A DNA stretch of 8,449 nt from Candidatus Borrarchaeota archaeon. Lineage in GTDB: Archaea; Asgardarchaeota; Sifarchaeia; Borrarchaeales; Borrarchaeaceae. The notes beneath the pieces were generated by a model. The model did not search any database. It worked only from the letters and a program-made list of their open reading frames with translations, and was not told where the DNA came from. Both the position numbers and the translations under genes were made by a program. The number at the start of each line of letters is the position of its first letter. Position 1 is the first letter of the stretch. Positions 1 through 6,193 of the stretch are shown here, one piece after another. The DNA is taken from contig JAEORY010000155.1 in assembly GCA_016840645.1 (NCBI GenBank), positions 1 through 8,449 on the forward strand, written 5' to 3'.

Positions 1-174
1 AAAGAAGGGCTTGACAATCAATTGTTAGTATTTGCCGGTGGGATAATTCCAAAGGAAGACATTCAAGAATTACTTAAGGTTGGAATTTCCAAAGTATTTG
101 GCCCTGGGACTTCTACCAGTGTTATTGTTGAGCACCTCACACAGACATTGGAAGATAAGTTTCAAACAGGATAG
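1..174 (+). CDS. mcmA2: Methylmalonyl-CoA mutase, B12-binding (small) subunit, 3' end only
   Basis: Frame 1 is open from the left edge to a TAG at 172-174 and gives 57 residues; the 5' part lies outside the window. The residues LLVFAGGIIPKEDIQELL followed by VFGPGTST match the end of the cobalamin-binding domain of methylmalonyl-CoA mutases, where the GGIIP loop and the FGPGT turn line the nucleotide-tail side of the corrinoid. The protein ends soon after this domain, which fits the stand-alone B12-binding subunit of about 140 residues found in archaea rather than a bacterial fused chain. The catalytic subunit follows 66 bases downstream on the same strand. The DxHxxG motif that supplies the cobalt-ligand histidine would lie upstream and cannot be checked. 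A related B12-dependent acyl-CoA mutase small subunit is possible, but the neighbouring epimerase makes methylmalonyl-CoA mutase the best call. Confidence 0.9.
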   Translation, partial: KEGLDNQLLVFAGGIIPKEDIQELLKVGISKVFGPGTSTSVIVEHLTQTLEDKFQTG

Positions 175-187
175 TCCTGTCTGTTTG
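163..187 (+). repeat. Inverted repeat across the mcmA2 stop codon
   Basis: CAAACAG (163-169) is mirrored by CTGTTTG (181-187). An alternative inner pairing, CAGGA (167-171) with TCCTG (175-179), loops out the TAG stop codon. The two pairings share bases and are mutually exclusive. No T-run follows, so it is not a convincing terminator. It could tune readthrough or RNA stability between the two mutase genes, or be chance. Confidence 0.4.
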
Positions 188-240
188 AGAGTCTAAGATA
201 AATAGAAATTAATTACAAAAAGGCAAAGGAAGCTGATAAC

Positions 241-1923
241 TTGTCTAAAGAAGAACTGGATGAAATAGAAAAACGAAAACAAGAATGGGAAAATAAAACT
301 CTGAAACCTATACTTGACAAATACCCTGAACGGGCAAAGGAGTTTGTTACTACATCAAGTTCAAGTGTTAATCGCTTATATACCCCTCTTAATTTGACAG
401 ATTCTGATTATCTTACGGACGTTGGATTTCCAGGTGAATTTCCCTATACGAGAGGCGTACAACCTACCATGTTCAGAGGGCGACTCTGGACTATGCGACA
501 ATACGCAGGATATGGAACTGCCGAAGAAACCAACAAACGATTTAAGTTATTGCTTGAGCAAGGACAGACAGGACTAAGCGTTGCTTTTGATTTACCGACA
601 CAAATGGGCTACGATTCTGATCACCCTCTCGCTCTCGGGGAAGTAGGCAAGGTAGGGGTGGCGATCGATACTTTAAAAGACATGGAAACTCTTTTTGATG
701 GTATCCCCCTCGAAAAAGTAAGTACTTCGATGACTATTAATGCACCAGCGTCTGTTTTGCTGGCCATGTATATTGTTGTAGCTGAAGAGCAAGGTATATT
801 CCAAGATAAATTAGCGGGTACAATACAAAATGATATTTTGAAAGAATACTCTGCTCGAGGTACGTATATTTTTCCACCTCGACCAAGCATGCGGTTGATC
901 ACTGATGTTTTTGAATACTGCTCAAAATGGAATAAAATGCCAAGATGGAACACGATCAGTATCAGTGGTTACCATATGAGAGAGGCAGGATGTACAGCTG
1001 TCCAAGAAGTGGCGTTTACTTTAGCTAATGCTATAGCATATGTTGAAGCTGCCATTACAAAAGGCTTAGAACTCGATACATTTGCTAGGCGTCTTAGTTT
1101 TTTCTGGTGTTCTCATAATGATTTTTTTGAGGAAATCGCCAAGTTTAGGGCGGCAAGGCGATTGTGGGCACGAATTATGCGAGACCGTTTTGGGGCTAAA
1201 AATCCAAGATCATGGCAAATGAGATTCCATACTCAAACAGCGGGATGCAGTCTAACAGCCCAACAACCAGAAAATAATATAGTTAGAGTAACCATACAAG
1301 CATTGGCTGCGGCCTGTGGTGGTACTCAATCACTCCACACAAATTCAATGGATGAAGCTTTAGCTTTACCCTCAGAAAAGGCTGCACAGATTGCGTTGAA
1401 AACGCAACAGATAATTGCACATGAGAGCGGAGTGGCTTTAACTATAGACCCTCTTTCAGGTTCCTATTACGTGGAAACCATGACAAATGAGATTGAAAGA
1501 CGTGTAATGGAGTATATCGAAAAAATTGATGAGATGGGCGGTGCTGTGGTAGCCGTTGAACGCGGATTTATTCAGAAAGAAATTCACGACAGTGCTTATC
1601 GGTATCAGAAAGAGATTGAATCTAAAAAACGGACTATTGTGGGCGTGAACGATTTTATAATCGGAGAAGAACCTGAAATAGAAATTCTTCGTGTTGACCC
1701 AGAGGTTGAAAAAATACAGTATCAAAGATTAGCAAAAATAAAGAACGAAAGGGATAATTTAAAAGTACAAGACAGCCTAGAAGAGATTAAAAGTATCGCC
1801 AGAAGTGATGAAAACCTTATGACCAGCATAATAGATGCTGTAAAGGCATATGCGACTCTGGGTGAGATTTGTGATATATTGAGAGACGTATTTGGGGAAT
1901 ACATAGCCACTGAAATTATTTAG
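241..1923 (+). CDS. mcmA1: Methylmalonyl-CoA mutase, catalytic (large) subunit
   Basis: This 560-residue protein is the adenosylcobalamin-dependent TIM-barrel subunit that interconverts (R)-methylmalonyl-CoA and succinyl-CoA. It lacks the C-terminal B12 domain, which is the separate gene just upstream. Landmarks are RQYAGYG (86-92), [19 protein letters not shown] (111-129), [11 protein letters not shown] (193-203), PSMRLITD (215-222), GYHMREAG (243-250) and [14 protein letters not shown] (330-343). From family knowledge, Y88, R218, Y244 and H245 correspond to Propionibacterium Y89, R207, Y243 and H244. Keeping the first Tyr and the Arg argues against isobutyryl-CoA mutase, which carries Phe and Gln there. 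The start is TTG at 241, with AAAGGA at 225-230 ten bases upstream; the first in-frame Met is residue 77, well inside the conserved fold. A weak TATA-like GATAAATA lies at 197-204, but readthrough from mcmA2 is equally likely. The next gene starts 17 bases after the stop. Confidence 0.96.
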   Translation: MSKEELDEIEKRKQEWENKTLKPILDKYPERAKEFVTTSSSSVNRLYTPLNLTDSDYLTDVGFPGEFPYTRGVQPTMFRGRLWTMRQYAGYGTAEETNKRFKLLLEQGQTGLSVAFDLPTQMGYDSDHPLALGEVGKVGVAIDTLKDMETLFDGIPLEKVSTSMTINAPASVLLAMYIVVAEEQGIFQDKLAGTIQNDILKEYSARGTYIFPPRPSMRLITDVFEYCSKWNKMPRWNTISISGYHMREAGCTAVQEVAFTLANAIAYVEAAITKGLELDTFARRLSFFWCSHNDFFEEIAKFRAARRLWARIMRDRFGAKNPRSWQMRFHTQTAGCSLTAQQPENNIVRVTIQALAAACGGTQSLHTNSMDEALALPSEKAAQIALKTQQIIAHESGVALTIDPLSGSYYVETMTNEIERRVMEYIEKIDEMGGAVVAVERGFIQKEIHDSAYRYQKEIESKKRTIVGVNDFIIGEEPEIEILRVDPEVEKIQYQRLAKIKNERDNLKVQDSLEEIKSIARSDENLMTSIIDAVKAYATLGEICDILRDVFGEYIATEII

Positions 1924-1940
1924 GACAATATATAGGGGAG

Positions 1941-2486
1941 ATGTTCTCTATTTCAAGAAAAGGATTAACACAAGGATTAGTTCAGGTGTATACGGGACAT
2001 GGACGCGGAAAAACAACTTCAGCACTTGGGCAAGCCCTACGTGCTATTGGTCATGGCTTAAGGGTATATATGGGATGTTTTTTAAAGAAATCCTCTGTGG
2101 GAGAATTCAAAGTGGAAAAAAAATTAGAAAATTTTGTAATAGAGCAGTTTGGGCCTTCAAGATTTTTTCAAAATGGTGAGCAACCGAAAGAGTCTGATAC
2201 GCAGACGATTAAAAAAGCTCTTCAGCGTGTTCGAAAGATTCTGCTTAGTGAAAAGTTTGACATTGTGATTTTAGATGAGATCAATGAGGCCATTGATCTA
2301 AAACTAGCAGATGTTGAGTCAGTGCTTAAACTAATTGAAGAAAAGCCCCCAAATGTAGAATTAATCTTGACCGGGAGAGGTGCCCCTCCGGAAATCGTCA
2401 AAGTTGCCGATCTTGTTACAGAAATGCTTAATATTAAACATCCCCTAGCGGTAGGGATTAAAGCACGGAAAGGGATTGAGTATTAA
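1941..2486 (+). CDS. cobO: Corrinoid adenosyltransferase, CobA/CobO/BtuR family
   Basis: This 181-residue P-loop enzyme transfers the adenosyl group of ATP to reduced corrinoid, making the adenosylcobalamin that the mutase needs. Visible motifs are QGLVQVYTG leading into the Walker A loop GHGRGKTT (19-26), the Walker-B-like VILDEIN (109-115), TGRGAPPE (144-151) and the C-terminal GIKARKGIEY. All are typical of the CobA class and not of the unrelated PduO or EutT adenosyltransferases. The length is normal for the family. It lies 17 bases after mcmA1 and 31 before the epimerase, so it is probably co-transcribed and supplies cofactor locally. The start is unusual: GGGGAG (1935-1940) touches the ATG at 1941, leaving no spacer. 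The only other in-frame upstream-region candidate is a rare ATT at 1950, and the next GTG (1986) would cut the first strand before the P-loop. I keep the ATG but hold the exact start as unsure. Confidence 0.93.
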   Translation: MFSISRKGLTQGLVQVYTGHGRGKTTSALGQALRAIGHGLRVYMGCFLKKSSVGEFKVEKKLENFVIEQFGPSRFFQNGEQPKESDTQTIKKALQRVRKILLSEKFDIVILDEINEAIDLKLADVESVLKLIEEKPPNVELILTGRGAPPEIVKVADLVTEMLNIKHPLAVGIKARKGIEY

Positions 2487-2517
2487 CACATTCTGAATTA
2501 TTAAAAGGTGCTTTCAG

Positions 2518-2940
2518 ATGAAAGAACAAAATAGTTGTGAACTTGAACATATTGGAATTGCAGTAAAGAATCTAAAGGATGCAATTAAAATCTACGAAGC
2601 GTTAGGCTTGCAAGTCGAGTCAGTTGAGGCGGTGGAAGAACAAAAGGTTACAACAGCGTGTATTCCCTGTGGTTCGGTAAATCTTGAATTATTGGAAGCA
2701 ATAGGGAATGAGGGACCTGTGGCTAAATTTATAGAAAAACGTGGCGAAGGCATCCATCACATATCCATAAGAGTGACAAACATAGAAGCACGCTTGAATG
2801 AGTTAAAGGAGAAGGGAATAAGACTGATTGATCAAACGCCAAGGAAAGGAGCCCATAATTTCAAAATAGCCTTTATACATCCGAAGGCGACGAAGGGCGT
2901 GCTTATAGAACTTTGTGAAAAAGAAATTGAAGATAAATAG
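2518..2940 (+). CDS. mce: Methylmalonyl-CoA epimerase (VOC/glyoxalase fold)
   Basis: This 140-residue protein is a metal-dependent epimerase that links the (S)-methylmalonyl-CoA made by the carboxylase to the (R)-form used by the mutase. Two beta-alpha-beta-beta-beta repeats can be read: ELEHIGIAV (8-16) to NLELLEA (55-61), then GIHHISIRV (78-86) to GVLIELC (127-133). Aligned by eye to Propionibacterium epimerase, the metal ligands are H11, E57 (Gln in that enzyme), H81 and E131, and E131 is also a likely catalytic base. The [12 protein letters not shown] ending is highly typical of this family and separates it from glyoxalase I. AAAGGTG at 2504-2510 lies 7 bases before the ATG. The gene sits between the adenosyltransferase and the biotin ligase, with only 9 bases to the next possible start, as expected in one operon. 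Confidence 0.94.
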   Translation: MKEQNSCELEHIGIAVKNLKDAIKIYEALGLQVESVEAVEEQKVTTACIPCGSVNLELLEAIGNEGPVAKFIEKRGEGIHHISIRVTNIEARLNELKEKGIRLIDQTPRKGAHNFKIAFIHPKATKGVLIELCEKEIEDK

Positions 2941-2949
2941 CAAATACTA

Positions 2950-3759
2950 GTGATTTCGTTGATGAATGACTTTTTATCACCAGACGCTATAAAGAATTGG
3001 CTTCGTACAGAATTCATCGGCAGAGAAATACGATATTTCGATGAAACCGGATCAACCAATGATATTGCTAAAGACCTCGCAAGGAAAGGAGCCAGAGATG
3101 GAGTATGTGTGCTTTCAAACACTCAAACTAGTGGCAGAGGACGTCTTGGGAGGGTTTGGCAATCTCCTCCAGGAGGCATCTGGCTTTCTTTAATGTTGCG
3201 ACCAAAACTATCTCCTCAAGAAGCGCCAAAACTTACATTTATTGGTGCAATAGCAGTTGCCACTGCCATTCGAAATTTAGGTTTAGATGCAAAAATAAAG
3301 TGGCCTAACGACGTTTTAGTTAGTAACAGAAAAGTCTGTGGTATTTTAACTGAAATGGAAGCCGAAATGGATGTGCTTCATTATATAGTTGTTGGAATAG
3401 GAATAAATGCTAATTTTAATAAAGATAAACTGCCCATTGACATTCAGAAAACTGCAACAACTCTTAAGAGTGAATTAAAAGAATCTGTTAATCGCAATGA
3501 ATTCATCGCTTGTTTATTAAATGAATTTGAAAGATCGTATTTAGTTTTTCTGAAAAAGGGATTTTCTCCTATTTTAGAGGAATGGAAAGAATTATCCTGC
3601 AGTTTAAATGAAGATGTACGTGTCTATATGGATGATAAAATAATTGACGGAAAAGCGATAGATGTAGACCAAGCAAGTGGTGCATTGATACTTAAACTTG
3701 ATAATGGATCTTTCAAAAAAATTTTTTCAGGCGATGTTTCGATTCGTAGACAAAAATAA
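2950..3759 (+). CDS. birA: Biotin-protein ligase, catalytic and C-terminal domains only
   Basis: This enzyme activates biotin with ATP to biotinyl-AMP and attaches it to the lysine of a biotin carrier protein, probably the one encoded at 6194-6781. Motifs are ETGSTND (32-38), the biotinyl-AMP loop TSGRGRLGR (60-68), WQSPPGGIWLSL (70-81), KWPND (117-121) followed by K128 of RKVCGIL, and VVGIGINAN (147-155). A C-terminal SH3-like domain of about 50 residues follows, ending GDVSIRRQK. There is no N-terminal winged helix, so it should be a ligase only and not a DNA-binding repressor as in Escherichia coli. The start is GTG at 2950 or ATG at 2962. Neither has a clear ribosome binding site, and both precede the conserved domain, so the choice is open. 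It is 9 bases (or 21) behind mce and so likely depends on translation or transcription from the operon. Confidence 0.94.
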   Translation: MISLMNDFLSPDAIKNWLRTEFIGREIRYFDETGSTNDIAKDLARKGARDGVCVLSNTQTSGRGRLGRVWQSPPGGIWLSLMLRPKLSPQEAPKLTFIGAIAVATAIRNLGLDAKIKWPNDVLVSNRKVCGILTEMEAEMDVLHYIVVGIGINANFNKDKLPIDIQKTATTLKSELKESVNRNEFIACLLNEFERSYLVFLKKGFSPILEEWKELSCSLNEDVRVYMDDKIIDGKAIDVDQASGALILKLDNGSFKKIFSGDVSIRRQK

Positions 3760-3855
3760 AAAATTAATAGTTGATGCAATCTCGATTTGAATGGGCGAAA
3801 TTTTCTAACTCAGAGAACCTCTCCACTTTAAAATAGTTTCAAAAGTGCCATAGTC

Positions 3856-3879
3856 TTAAATAGGTATACTACTGTATAC
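3856..3879 (+). promoter_or_regulatory. TATA box with adjacent GTATAC inverted repeat
   Basis: TTAAATA at 3856-3862 resembles an archaeal TATA box. Transcription would then begin near 3885-3890, some 30 bases before the TTG start at 3919. Directly downstream lies GTATAC (3864-3869), a TACT spacer and GTATAC (3874-3879). Each half is itself a palindrome, so the array reads both as an inverted and a direct repeat. Its place between TATA box and start site is where many archaeal repressors bind. The rest of the 159-base gap after birA shows nothing else I can name. Confidence 0.45.
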
Positions 3880-3918
3880 AATAGTTTACTAATATGCGCG
3901 CGAATATGAGGGGCTTCC

Positions 3919-4230
3919 TTGCGTGAAAAAACATTAAGGGTTTCGAATGAAGAATATGAACTTCTTCAAGAGGTTAAGAGTTCATTAATGGAAAGTGGTA
4001 TAGGGGAGCTTAAAGATCATAAAAAATGTCCAAAGTGCGAGACTGAAATGCATGGATTCGATATAAAATCTTACTATTCCAAATGCCCAAAATGTGAAGA
4101 GAGATTAGAAGGTATTTGGATTTCTACTACTGAAGCACCCGTTCTGGGAGCGATAGTAGGGTTGGGGATGGGGGCTTTGTTGACATATAAAGAAAAAGAG
4201 AAGAAGATGGATCTAAGGACGTTGATCTAA
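3919..4230 (+). CDS. Small zinc-ribbon protein with a C-terminal membrane segment
   Basis: I do not recognise this 103-residue protein as a named family. Residues 4-25 (KTLRVSNEEYELLQEVKSSL and on) look like the strand and first helix of a ribbon-helix-helix or VapB-like N-terminus, although the second helix is not clear. Two CPKC pairs (37-40 and 56-59), 15 residues apart, make a probable zinc ribbon. Residues 73-90 are hydrophobic and glycine-rich, with G77, G81, G83 and G85 in a zipper-like pattern, followed by the basic tail KEKEKK. That is one likely membrane helix with the C-terminus on the cytoplasmic side by the positive-inside rule. The start is TTG at 3919, with a strong GAGGGG (3908-3913) five bases upstream; no ATG is available before codon 24. 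It has its own promoter-like region and is flanked by a transposon relic, so it may be an accessory gene unrelated to the pathway. A regulatory role is only a guess. Confidence 0.75.
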   Translation: MREKTLRVSNEEYELLQEVKSSLMESGIGELKDHKKCPKCETEMHGFDIKSYYSKCPKCEERLEGIWISTTEAPVLGAIVGLGMGALLTYKEKEKKMDLRTLI

Positions 4231-4257
4231 ATAATTGACAGTAGACCCTTTAATGTG

Positions 4258-4326
4258 TAACTCTTTTATCCTCTTCTTGTTCTTTGTCTTTGATTTAAAC
4301 TGCTATGATGTCCATGCACAGTTTTT
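4258..4326 (+). terminator. Pyrimidine-rich tract and hairpin with T-run
   Basis: A T-rich tract occupies about 4261-4296. It is followed by AAACTG (4297-4302) pairing with CAGTTT (4319-4324), an inner imperfect stem (GC-T-ATG with CAT-GC), and T's running to 4326. Oligo-T tracts terminate archaeal transcription, and the hairpin plus T-run adds support. It lies 30-95 bases after the zinc-ribbon gene and would insulate the next operon. Confidence 0.5.
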
Positions 4327-4329
4327 CAA

Positions 4330-4354
4330 CACTAATATATAGCGATACTTAGTG
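4330..4354 (-). repeat. Hairpin at the end of the tnpB relic
   Basis: On the minus strand CACTAA and TTAGTG form the outer stem. After one bulged G, TAT pairs with ATA, giving about nine pairs around a six-base loop. It overlaps the proposed right end of the IS200/IS605-type relic, whose ends normally carry subterminal hairpins. Its CAC arm falls inside the TCAC end and the rest falls in what would be flank, so it may instead be a chance feature of the target. Confidence 0.4.
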
Positions 4355-4470
4355 AGCTACCTCGTGCTAAAGCCTCGAGGCTTCCTGCTTCAACGACAGA
4401 CTCGATCCCCTGGCGGGTTACGGAGGTCTTATCTCCACAGGCTTAACATCCCTACGCCCCGTAGGTACTC
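4332..4470 (-). ncRNA. Candidate orphan guide (omega/re) RNA from the tnpB relic
   Basis: In IS200/IS605 elements the 3' end of tnpB and the right end are transcribed as a scaffold RNA whose 3' guide is the DNA just past the element. Here that part is what survives. Minus-strand TTTATATAA at 4500-4492 would place a start near 4470. A transcript from there would contain a CCTACG/CGTAGG stem (4465-4451), a GGAG/CTCC stem (4436-4422), a CCTCG/CGAGG stem (4380-4360), the TCAC end at 4355-4352, and a guide of about 20 bases from 4351 down to 4332. Expression and function are inferred only; an inert fossil is just as likely. Confidence 0.25.
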
Positions 4471-4484
4471 ATAAACTTTATCAC
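4332..4484 (-). pseudogene. tnpB: Decayed 3' end of an IS200/IS605-type tnpB (OrfB) gene
   Basis: Read on the minus strand, a short frame gives GDKVYEYLRGVGML. Then, after a one-base shift at TTAAGCC, it gives ACGDKTSVTRQG, IESVVEAGSLEA and a stop at 4334-4332. The ACGDxTS...VVEAGS pattern, and the nucleotide run GAAGCAGGAAGCC...GGCTTTAGC...GAGGTAGCTCAC at 4395-4352, look like the extreme C-terminus and right end of IS605-family tnpB genes as I remember them. Upstream the frames are closed by stops, and no RuvC motifs or zinc-ribbon cysteine pairs remain, so no TnpB is made here. Local stems support a structured right end: CCTACG/CGTAGG (4451-4465) and the perfect 14-base palindrome AAGCCTCGAGGCTT (4370-4383). 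Both the identification and the borders rest on memory of the family, not on a search. Confidence 0.55.
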
Positions 4485-4490
4485 CAACAA

Positions 4491-4500
4491 GTTATATAAA
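4491..4500. promoter_or_regulatory. Near-symmetric TATA box, candidate promoter of the carboxylase operon
   Basis: GTTATATAAA contains TTATATAA, a very good archaeal TATA element. On the plus strand, transcription would start near 4523 and leave a leader of about 90 bases before the ATG at 4613. On the minus strand the same bases read TTTATATAAC and could drive the tnpB-relic RNA. No clear purine-rich BRE decides between the two directions. Confidence 0.5.
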
Positions 4501-4535
4501 CACAACACAATTCATCACTTTTCTTAAGTATTGGT

Positions 4536-4573
4536 GCATTCCTGCTTAGTTATCAGTAACAACTCAAGAATGC
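4536..4573 (+). repeat. Nested inverted repeat in the leader of the carboxylase operon
   Basis: The outer arms GCATTC (4536-4541) and GAATGC (4568-4573) enclose an inner hairpin GTTA-TCAG-TAAC (4549-4560). Seven bases separate the arms on each side, so the whole is centred on TCAG. It lies downstream of the presumed transcription start and 40 bases before the ATG. It could be a regulator site or an RNA structure. A nine-base direct repeat, AACTCAAGA, follows at 4561-4569 and 4593-4601. Confidence 0.4.
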
Positions 4574-4612
4574 CCGAAATAAATTGAATTGGAACTCAAG
4601 AGAGGATGCTTA

Positions 4613-6160
4613 ATGTCAAACGACAGATTCAAGGAATTATCGGAAAAAATAGAAGCTGCAAAACTATTAGGCGGAAAAGAACGAATTGAAAAACAGCATA
4701 AACAAGGTAAATTTACGGCACGTGAGAGAATAGAATTACTCTTAGATCCTAATTCATTTACAGAGACAGATATGTTTGTCACGCACCGCAACACCGATTT
4801 TGGGATGGAAAAAAGAAGAATACTCGGTGATGGTGTAGTCACCGGTTATGGAACGATTGATGGACGCTTGGTTTTCATCTTTTCACAAGACTTCACAGCG
4901 TGGGGGGGAGCGCTAGGAGAAATGTTTGCACTTAAAGTCTGTAAAATCATGGATCATGCGCTTGAGGTAGGAGCACCCGTGATCGGTCTTAATGATTCTG
5001 GTGGCGCGCGTATTCAGGAAGGGGTCTCAAGTTTGGGAGGATACGGTGACATCTTCTTGCGGAATGTTATCGCGTCTGGGGTGGTCCCGCAGATCTCTGC
5101 GATTTGCGGCCCCTGTGCCGGAGGCGCTGTTTACTCACCCGCCGTGACCGATTTCACCTTTATGGTTGATAAGACTGCCAATATGTTCATTACCGGACCA
5201 GATGTCATCAAAGCTGTAACGGGAGAAGAAGTAACTCATCAAGAGTTAGGTGGTGCCATGGTTCATAACGCAAGAAGTGGAGTGGCACAATTCATTGCAA
5301 AAGACGAGAACGAATGTATGGAAATGATTAGGAAGTTATTGAGTTATCTCCCTTCAAATAATTTAGAAGATCCACCCTTAGTCGATACTGGCGATGATCC
5401 CAATAGAACCGACGAAGAACTGGACACCATCATTCCTGAGGTAACGACCAAACCCTACGATATGAAGGATGTTATCCGCCGGGTCGTTGATCTGGGTGAT
5501 TTCCTTGAGGTGCACGAACTCTTCGCACAGAACGCTGTCGTTGGTTTTGCTAGGTTGAATGGACGTTCCGTTGGTATAGTCGCTAATCAGCCAAATTCTC
5601 TTGCAGGAACACTCGATATTAATGCTTCAGATAAAATAGCGCGATTTGTTCGCTTTTGCGACGCTTTCAATATCCCAGTATTGACATTCATGGATGTCCC
5701 AGGCTTTTTGCCAGGTACCTCGCAAGAATGGGGAGGAATTATTCGGCATGGGGCGAAAATCCTGTATGCTTATGCGGAAGCTACTGTTCCGCTGATTACG
5801 GTAATCACTAGAAAAGGGTACGGAGGCGCTTATGTTGTTATGGGATCGAAACATCTGAAAGCGGATCAAGTTTTTGCGTGGCCCATGAGTGAAATCGCAG
5901 TTATGGGGGCTGAAGGTGCAGCAAATATTATCTTTAGGAGAGAAATAAAGGCGGCAAAAGATCAAGAAGCAATGAGACAACAAAAGATTGAAGAATTTAG
6001 AAGAACCTTTGCTCATCCCTATATCGCTGCTGCCAAAGGTTTTATAGATGCGGTAATTGAACCTAAGAATACGAGATCAGTTCTGATAAAGGCGCTAGAG
6101 ATGCTAAGTGGAAAGAGAGAGTCATTACCACCTAAAAAACATGGTAATATACCGTTGTAA
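4613..6160 (+). CDS. pccB: Acyl-CoA (propionyl/methylmalonyl-CoA) carboxyltransferase, beta subunit
   Basis: This 515-residue biotin-dependent carboxyltransferase has two crotonase-like halves and moves CO2 between biotin on the carrier protein and the alpha carbon of the acyl-CoA. The N-half oxyanion-hole region is [16 protein letters not shown] (130-145), with [12 protein letters not shown] (165-176). The C-half has [12 protein letters not shown] (361-372), [13 protein letters not shown] (375-387), [16 protein letters not shown] (400-415) and [12 protein letters not shown] (421-432). The length is normal. The ATG at 4613 is chosen because GAGAGGA (4600-4606) lies six bases before it; an in-frame TTG at 4589 would bury that site in coding sequence. 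At the Streptomyces D422/I420 specificity position the residue is V408, so acetyl-CoA, propionyl-CoA or methylmalonyl-CoA decarboxylase use cannot be told apart from the sequence. The carrier gene follows 33 bases later. The first third is richer in G+C than the neighbouring genes. Confidence 0.94.
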   Translation: MSNDRFKELSEKIEAAKLLGGKERIEKQHKQGKFTARERIELLLDPNSFTETDMFVTHRNTDFGMEKRRILGDGVVTGYGTIDGRLVFIFSQDFTAWGGALGEMFALKVCKIMDHALEVGAPVIGLNDSGGARIQEGVSSLGGYGDIFLRNVIASGVVPQISAICGPCAGGAVYSPAVTDFTFMVDKTANMFITGPDVIKAVTGEEVTHQELGGAMVHNARSGVAQFIAKDENECMEMIRKLLSYLPSNNLEDPPLVDTGDDPNRTDEELDTIIPEVTTKPYDMKDVIRRVVDLGDFLEVHELFAQNAVVGFARLNGRSVGIVANQPNSLAGTLDINASDKIARFVRFCDAFNIPVLTFMDVPGFLPGTSQEWGGIIRHGAKILYAYAEATVPLITVITRKGYGGAYVVMGSKHLKADQVFAWPMSEIAVMGAEGAANIIFRREIKAAKDQEAMRQQKIEEFRRTFAHPYIAAAKGFIDAVIEPKNTRSVLIKALEMLSGKRESLPPKKHGNIPL

Positions 6161-6193
6161 GTTTTAATGTTTATTACAAGGGACTGATACACC

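Noticed and set aside
2840..3093. Fourteen-base direct repeat CAAGGAAAGGAGCC at 2840-2853 and 3080-3093
   Set aside because: Both copies encode Arg-Lys-Gly-Ala with the same codons inside unrelated genes. It is best explained as coincidence, though both copies contain a ribosome-binding-like GGAG.
3773..3835. A 20-codon open frame from ATG 3773 in the gap after birA
   Set aside because: It has no ribosome binding site, no recognisable sequence, and lies upstream of the TATA box.
3896..3902. GCGCGCG run ahead of the zinc-ribbon gene
   Set aside because: It is a short simple palindrome with no partner arm. It sits between the predicted transcription start and the ribosome binding site, and nothing supports a function.
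4418..4465. Alternative minus-strand frame reading TGRRDVKPVEIRPP as the true TnpB tail
   Set aside because: It also looks TnpB-like but stops at once. The other frame continues through the VVEAGS motif to the right end. With so little left, neither frame can be coding.
4589..4612. In-frame TTG at 4589 as the start of pccB, adding eight residues
   Set aside because: It would place the good ribosome binding site GAGAGGA (4600-4606) inside the coding sequence, and no such site precedes the TTG. The ATG at 4613 fits better.
5627..6016. Long open frames antisense to pccB, mcmA1 (621-953, 1456-1725) and the thermosome gene (7234-7677)
   Set aside because: All lie fully inside well-supported genes, have no recognisable motifs, and their composition follows from the codons of the opposite strand.
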